Assembly (NCBI GenBank): GCA_023437365.1
Contig: JAEZGK010000015.1
Span: 200,051-264,050 of the forward strand
Reading direction: 5' to 3'
DNA length: 64,000 nt
From: Bacillota bacterium
Lineage (GTDB): Bacteria > Bacillota > Clostridia > Lachnospirales > Lachnospiraceae
The notes under the pieces: generated by a model
The model's input: only the letters and a program-made list of their open reading frames with translations
Told to the model about the DNA's origin: nothing
Databases searched by the model: none
Translations under genes and position numbers: made by a program
Shown here: positions 60,388-64,000 of the stretch, piece after piece
How positions within the stretch are numbered: the stretch's first letter is position 1
Layout: each line of letters starts with the position of its first letter

Positions 60388-62616
60388 TTGAATAACAGAA
60401 AAATCAAATTAATTAAACTTTATAAGATATTTGGATTGCTAGTGCTGATTACTGGCTTTATCTTGGCTTCCTCTGGAAAGAATGTAGACAAGGAAAAACA
60501 GGATTACATAAATGCTGGCGGAGAGATCGTCACCATTTTTAAGGATAAGGTTACTGATCAGGAGCTGAAGGACTTAATCAAAGAATTTAACAATTCGCTG
60601 GAAGTGAAAAATCATATCGATGATTATGCATTGCTAACCGTGAAGGACAGTGCGGATTATTACAATGTACTTGATAGTCTGAAAGCATATCCGGGAATAG
60701 CCGAGGCACAGGGCAATGTTAATGTTGAACCCTTGGGCTTCAGTAATGATACCTATGCGGATGCGCAGTGGGCAATTGATAATCCGGGCTCCTATCTCTA
60801 TCTATCCGAGTTGGGTAAGACAAATCTTCCCGCTACACCAGACATAGATATGGATGTCGTGGAGGCCTGGGATAACCTTCAGGAAACGCAGGCTGCAAAG
60901 CGTCAGGTGGTCATAGCGGTGATTGATACCGGTGTAGATTATCAGCATCCTGACCTGGCGAACCGTATGTGGGAGAATCCTGGAGAGATCAAAGATAACG
61001 GTATTGACGATGATGAGAATGGCTACGTGGATGACTATTATGGTTGGGATTTCTATAACAGCGACTCAACGATATGCCACTATAAGTATTCTACAAAATA
61101 TAATAAGTATCTGTCGCTTCCCGAAGATAATGATGATCATGGTACCCATGTTGCAGGAATTATAGGTGCAGCAGTAGGTAACGGCACGGGTATTGCCGGA
61201 ATTGCAGGAGAAGTTGACGTCAAGCTTATGGCCTTAAAAATCAACGGCGGCTCCAAGGGCACCGGAAGTCTTTCTGCTGCGATTGAAGCAATCAAATATG
61301 CGACCAGGATGGGCGCGGATATCTGCAATTTAAGCTGGGGAACCTCACAGAGTGTTGCCGCCTTGAAGCAGGTAATGCAAGAATCCAATATGCTGTTCGT
61401 AGCAGCTGCCGGCAATACCGGCGATAATAACGATGTGAAGCCAATCTATCCGGCTGATTTGGGGCTGGATAATGTGATCTCTGTTACTTTTATCAATGCG
61501 GTCGGCGAACTGACCAGCCTTTCCAATTATGGACCGAATTCTGTAGATTTGGCTGCACCGGGAGAGGATATATATAGTACAACAGTGGGCAATTATGCTT
61601 CTCTAAGCGGCTCCTCCATGGCAGCACCGCAGGTTACAGGAGTTGCGGCAATCATATACGCCTGCAACGATTATATCTATGCGTCCAATGTGAAGGAAAT
61701 GCTGTTAAACTCCATCAAGCCTCTTGATAATCTGCAGGGACGGCTTAAGACAGCAGGGATCCCAAGTGCATACAAATCATTATTGGCAGTCAACGATCTG
61801 GATAGGGATCTCAAAGCACCGGTTATGAACTTCTCCACAATCTATGAAAAGGGAGATATGCTCGTACCTATTAATACATTTGATGAGGGAGCTTCCGGTA
61901 TTCGAGTACTCAGATGGAGCCTTGGAACTAAGGATGTCGAGGATTTCGGCCATGGAGTTTTAGGTACTCCTGTACAGGATAATCAGGTAAGTATCTCAAA
62001 AGCAGGTTTATATACCTTCTATGCATCCGATTATGCAGGCAATGAGACAGTACAGGTTTATGAGGTAAAGGAGGATACAGTACCCCCCAAAATTAATACC
62101 AGCTATACTGTAGCGAAGGATTATAAAACTCGTTCCATTACCTTAAGAGTCAGTGATTATCAAAGCCTTGTAAAACGGGTAGAGTACATGTCCGGCAGCA
62201 GGAAAGCCTCTGAATTCCTTCCCTCCGATGCAGGCTCCGTAATAGAACTTGTGGATGGAAAAGCCACTATAAATGTAAAGAAAGACGGAACCTATACGAT
62301 TTTTGCCATCGATTATCGGGGGAATATGACAGTAAGCCATGTTAAGGTTAAGACTGTGAAGGCGACAAAGCTGAAGCTGACGAGGACGGAGAAAACGCTG
62401 CAGTTAAATGAGGAATATATGCTGGGAGTGAATACGGTCCCTTCAAATACGACAGATGTGATCACGTTTTCAAGCTCCGATAAATCCGTAGCTACTGTAT
62501 CAAAGGACGGAAATATTGTCGCGAAATCGCCGGGCAAGGCTAAGATCACTGTTCGAACGTCAAGCGGTCTGACCGCCGTCTGCACCATTACCGTGGAGGT
62601 AGATGCTTCCCCCTAG
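60388..62616 (+). CDS. Secreted subtilisin-like (S8) peptidase with BIG2 domain
   Basis: 742 residues from a TTG at 60388 with GGAG about 8 bases upstream. A longer reading from 60325 adds 21 residues without a binding site. Signal peptide-like N-terminus (KIKLIKLYKIFGLLVLITGF), an inhibitor-like propeptide (about 40-120), and a subtilase domain with the triad Asp180 (VIDTGVD), His251 (DHGTHVAG) and Ser410 (SGSSMAAP). A C-terminal bacterial Ig-like BIG2 domain (LKLTRTEKTLQL onward) ends the protein. Likely exported and possibly held at the cell wall by the Ig domain. Substrate unknown. Confidence 0.88.
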   Translation: MNNRKIKLIKLYKIFGLLVLITGFILASSGKNVDKEKQDYINAGGEIVTIFKDKVTDQELKDLIKEFNNSLEVKNHIDDYALLTVKDSADYYNVLDSLKAYPGIAEAQGNVNVEPLGFSNDTYADAQWAIDNPGSYLYLSELGKTNLPATPDIDMDVVEAWDNLQETQAAKRQVVIAVIDTGVDYQHPDLANRMWENPGEIKDNGIDDDENGYVDDYYGWDFYNSDSTICHYKYSTKYNKYLSLPEDNDDHGTHVAGIIGAAVGNGTGIAGIAGEVDVKLMALKINGGSKGTGSLSAAIEAIKYATRMGADICNLSWGTSQSVAALKQVMQESNMLFVAAAGNTGDNNDVKPIYPADLGLDNVISVTFINAVGELTSLSNYGPNSVDLAAPGEDIYSTTVGNYASLSGSSMAAPQVTGVAAIIYACNDYIYASNVKEMLLNSIKPLDNLQGRLKTAGIPSAYKSLLAVNDLDRDLKAPVMNFSTIYEKGDMLVPINTFDEGASGIRVLRWSLGTKDVEDFGHGVLGTPVQDNQVSISKAGLYTFYASDYAGNETVQVYEVKEDTVPPKINTSYTVAKDYKTRSITLRVSDYQSLVKRVEYMSGSRKASEFLPSDAGSVIELVDGKATINVKKDGTYTIFAIDYRGNMTVSHVKVKTVKATKLKLTRTEKTLQLNEEYMLGVNTVPSNTTDVITFSSSDKSVATVSKDGNIVAKSPGKAKITVRTSSGLTAVCTITVEVDASP

Positions 62617-62676
62617 CTGAGGATGACCCGTAGATAAAGTTGAGCATATAACAATCTAATATTTCTATTATAATAA

Positions 62677-62717
62677 GAATGAGAAGGAAACAGCGGTAGC
62701 CTCCTTCTCATTCTTGT
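62677..62717 (+). terminator. Terminator after subtilase gene
   Basis: AAGAATGAGAAGGA pairs with TCCTTCTCATTCTT, followed by GTTATG. The tail is weakly U-rich. Confidence 0.75.
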
Positions 62718-62823
62718 TATGAGATACAGCGGTCAGCTGCTATTTCATATGACAGAAGATGGAAAGAGTAAAATGCAGAAGATAGTGAAATTCTATTATT
62801 AGAAAAAGCCCGGAAAAAATATA

Positions 62824-62852
62824 TTGACGTACAAACCGGCTTATGATATATT
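62824..62852 (+). promoter_or_regulatory. Promoter for rpmG-secE-nusG
   Basis: TTGACG at 62824-62829, 17-base spacer, TATATT at 62847-62852. Confidence 0.75.
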
Positions 62853-62949
62853 AAGAAAGCGAAGAAAGAGGCTTTTTTTTTTATGCCTAAAAAAGCCCGC
62901 TGCGTAGTTTAAGCGAAAAGCGCTACAAGAGAAATCGGAGGTGGATATT

Positions 62950-63099
62950 GTGCGCGTAAAGATCACATTGGCATGTACTGATTGCAAGCAACGCAATTAT
63001 AACACGACCAAAGAAAAAAAGTTACATCCAGACAGAATGGAAACCAAGAAGTATTGTAAGTTCTGTCGGACCCACACTTTACACAAAGAAACAAAATAA
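62950..63099 (+). CDS. rpmG: 50S ribosomal protein L33
   Basis: 49 residues from a GTG with GGAGG 8 bases upstream. RVKITLACTDCKQRNYNTTK then KYCKFCRTHTLHKE gives the four cysteines of the zinc-binding (C+) L33 form. Part of the large ribosomal subunit. The order rpmG-secE-nusG is conserved in Bacillota. Confidence 0.96.
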   Translation: MRVKITLACTDCKQRNYNTTKEKKLHPDRMETKKYCKFCRTHTLHKETK

Positions 63100-63122
63100 T
63101 TAATCTGAAAGGAATTGAAACC

Positions 63123-63335
63123 ATGGGAGAAATGACAAATGCTACAACAGAAAATGCTCCAAAGAAAAGCTGGTTCAAGGGCTTGAAGGCTGAGTTTAAG
63201 AAGATTATCTGGCCGGATAAGGAATCTCTTGGTAAGCTGTCAGTTGCTGTCATTAGTACTACCGTTATCTTAGGATTAATTATTTACGTACTGGATTATC
63301 TTATTGAACTCGGTATTGGAATCTTTTTAGGATAA
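63123..63335 (+). CDS. secE: Preprotein translocase subunit SecE
   Basis: 70 residues. KGLKAEFKKIIWPDKESLGKLS is the conserved amphipathic region, followed by one membrane span. Part of the SecYEG channel. AAAGGA precedes the ATG. Confidence 0.95.
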   Translation: MGEMTNATTENAPKKSWFKGLKAEFKKIIWPDKESLGKLSVAVISTTVILGLIIYVLDYLIELGIGIFLG

Positions 63336-63345
63336 GGGTGAGGAT

Positions 63346-63867
63346 ATGTCAGAGGCTAATTGGTACGTTGTTCACACCTATTCGGGGTATGAGAACAAAG
63401 TAAAAGCGAACATCGAAAAAACAATTGAAAACAGAAAGCTGCAGGATCAGATTTTAGAGGTATCTGTTCCGATGCAGGACGTGATCGAGGTAAAAAACGG
63501 CGTTAAGAAGCGCGTGCAGAAGAAGATGTTTCCCGGTTATGTACTACTCCATATGGTTATGAATGATGACGTATGGTATGTGGTCCGTAATACCAGAGGT
63601 GTGACAGGCTTCGTTGGTCCCGACTCAAAACAGCCCGTTCCGTTATCGGATATCGAGATGCGCAGCATGGGAATTAAATCTGATGAAGTCTCCGTTGATT
63701 TTGAAATCGGCGATACTGTTACGGTTACCTCCGGAGTATGGGAGAACACAACAGGGCAGATCAAAGCAATCAACACCCACAAGCAGATTGTTACAATCAG
63801 TGTGGATATGTTCGGACGTGAGACCCCCGTTGAGATCGGTTTTGGTGATGTCAAGGTTCGCAGGTAG
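63346..63867 (+). CDS. nusG: Transcription termination/antitermination factor NusG
   Basis: 173 residues. NGN domain begins NWYVVHTYSGYENKVK, with MFPGYVLLHM and NTRGVTGFVG. The C-terminal KOW domain has GDTVTVTSGVWENTTGQI. Binds RNA polymerase. AGGGTGAGG precedes the ATG. Ten bases after secE. Confidence 0.97.
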   Translation: MSEANWYVVHTYSGYENKVKANIEKTIENRKLQDQILEVSVPMQDVIEVKNGVKKRVQKKMFPGYVLLHMVMNDDVWYVVRNTRGVTGFVGPDSKQPVPLSDIEMRSMGIKSDEVSVDFEIGDTVTVTSGVWENTTGQIKAINTHKQIVTISVDMFGRETPVEIGFGDVKVRR

Positions 63868-63951
63868 TTCAAAGCATCAATTCGCAATTATGTAACTTAG
63901 GCGAGGAATAAGAGAAAAATATTTAATTGTTTTTCACGTTTCCTTGGTTAC

Positions 63952-63992
63952 GTGGGAGGGAAATTCCCGCAAACACCACATTTATCAGGAGG
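63952..63992 (+). promoter_or_regulatory. Leader of the next ribosomal protein gene (probably rplK)
   Basis: GTGGGAGGGAAATTCCCGC then CACCAC forms a small stem of the type found before rplK in Bacillota. AGGAGG (63987-63992) follows, and the start codon is outside or at the very edge of the window. Confidence 0.6.
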
Positions 63993-64000
63993 TATGCTAT

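Larger units (their letters stand above)
62617..62949. other. Intergenic region before rpmG
   Basis: 333 bases with the subtilase terminator and the rpmG promoter. No tRNA or gene is visible between them. Confidence 0.65.

Noticed and set aside
62617..62949. Search for a tRNA gene before rpmG-secE
   Set aside because: tRNA-Trp is sometimes found near secE, but no cloverleaf or CCA end is visible here.

Overview
The window reads as chromosomal DNA of an anaerobic, spore-forming Bacillota, most like a Lachnospiraceae (Clostridium cluster XIVa, in the style of Lachnoclostridium or Anaerocolumna). Reasons: AT-rich intergenic DNA, strong AGGAGG-type ribosome binding sites, frequent GTG/TTG starts, a sporulation regulator (SpoIIID), a spore-cortex-type LysM/GH18 protein, a complete Rnf complex, many AraC-type sugar regulators with glycoside hydrolases, and the order rpmG-secE-nusG. 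The species call is inference. No rRNA, tRNA, CRISPR array, prophage or intact insertion sequence was seen.

Layout. 1-0.3 kb: start of an unknown gene cut by the window edge. 0.4-11.1 kb: a small-molecule catabolism block with glutamate dehydrogenase, an enolase-like protein with an altered active site, glycerate 2-kinase, an ornithine-cyclodeaminase-family protein, a Na+/amino acid symporter, a LarA-type hydroxyacid racemase and a DRE-TIM (isopropylmalate/homocitrate/Re-citrate synthase-like) enzyme. The part from enolase to the DRE-TIM enzyme is bounded by an exact 40-bp inverted repeat (1754-1793 and 11097-11136). 11.2-19.4 kb: CYP152-type P450, LysM/GH18 protein, LysR regulator with a divergent two-gene Na+-pump-like beta/gamma pair, SIMPL protein, YoaP-like acetyltransferase, GYF_2 membrane protein. 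19.5-36 kb: carbohydrate region with GH2 beta-galactosidase, AraC regulator, GH3 beta-glucosidase, a five-gene oligopeptide/oligosaccharide ABC transporter and a fused AraC-GH39-like regulator. 36-50 kb: MurI, Crp/Fnr regulator, beta-CASP metallo-beta-lactamase, pullulanase, AraC regulator, SatD/DUF3307 pair, several small stress or hypothetical proteins, phosphoribosyltransferase, CorA, SpoIIID. 50.5-55.9 kb: rnfCDGEAB. 56.3-62.6 kb: LacI regulator, FliD-like protein, AraC/YesN regulator, secreted subtilase. 62.9-64 kb: rpmG, secE, nusG and the leader of the next ribosomal protein gene.

How the genes may work together. The first block has two divergent near-consensus promoters, so the enolase/glycerate kinase arm and the cyclodeaminase-racemase-condensation arm are probably expressed together. 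It looks like an amino-acid or hydroxy-acid breakdown route whose substrate I cannot name. The enolase-like member keeps the metal ligands and the base lysine but lacks residues equivalent to yeast E211, H159 and H373, so it probably does not do ordinary enolase chemistry. The carbohydrate region fits uptake of plant beta-glycosides followed by intracellular hydrolysis. The Rnf operon has three Rex-like half-site repeats at exact 21-bp spacing just after a promoter, which suggests NADH/NAD+ control.

Non-coding structure is rich: a 252-bp palindrome with two apical stem-loops next to the GH3 gene, several imperfect palindromes of about 85-95 bp between genes, three copies of a GTGTGAAG hairpin, a pseudoknot-compatible leader at spoIIID, and palindromic operator candidates at satD, the lacI-type gene and the subtilase gene.
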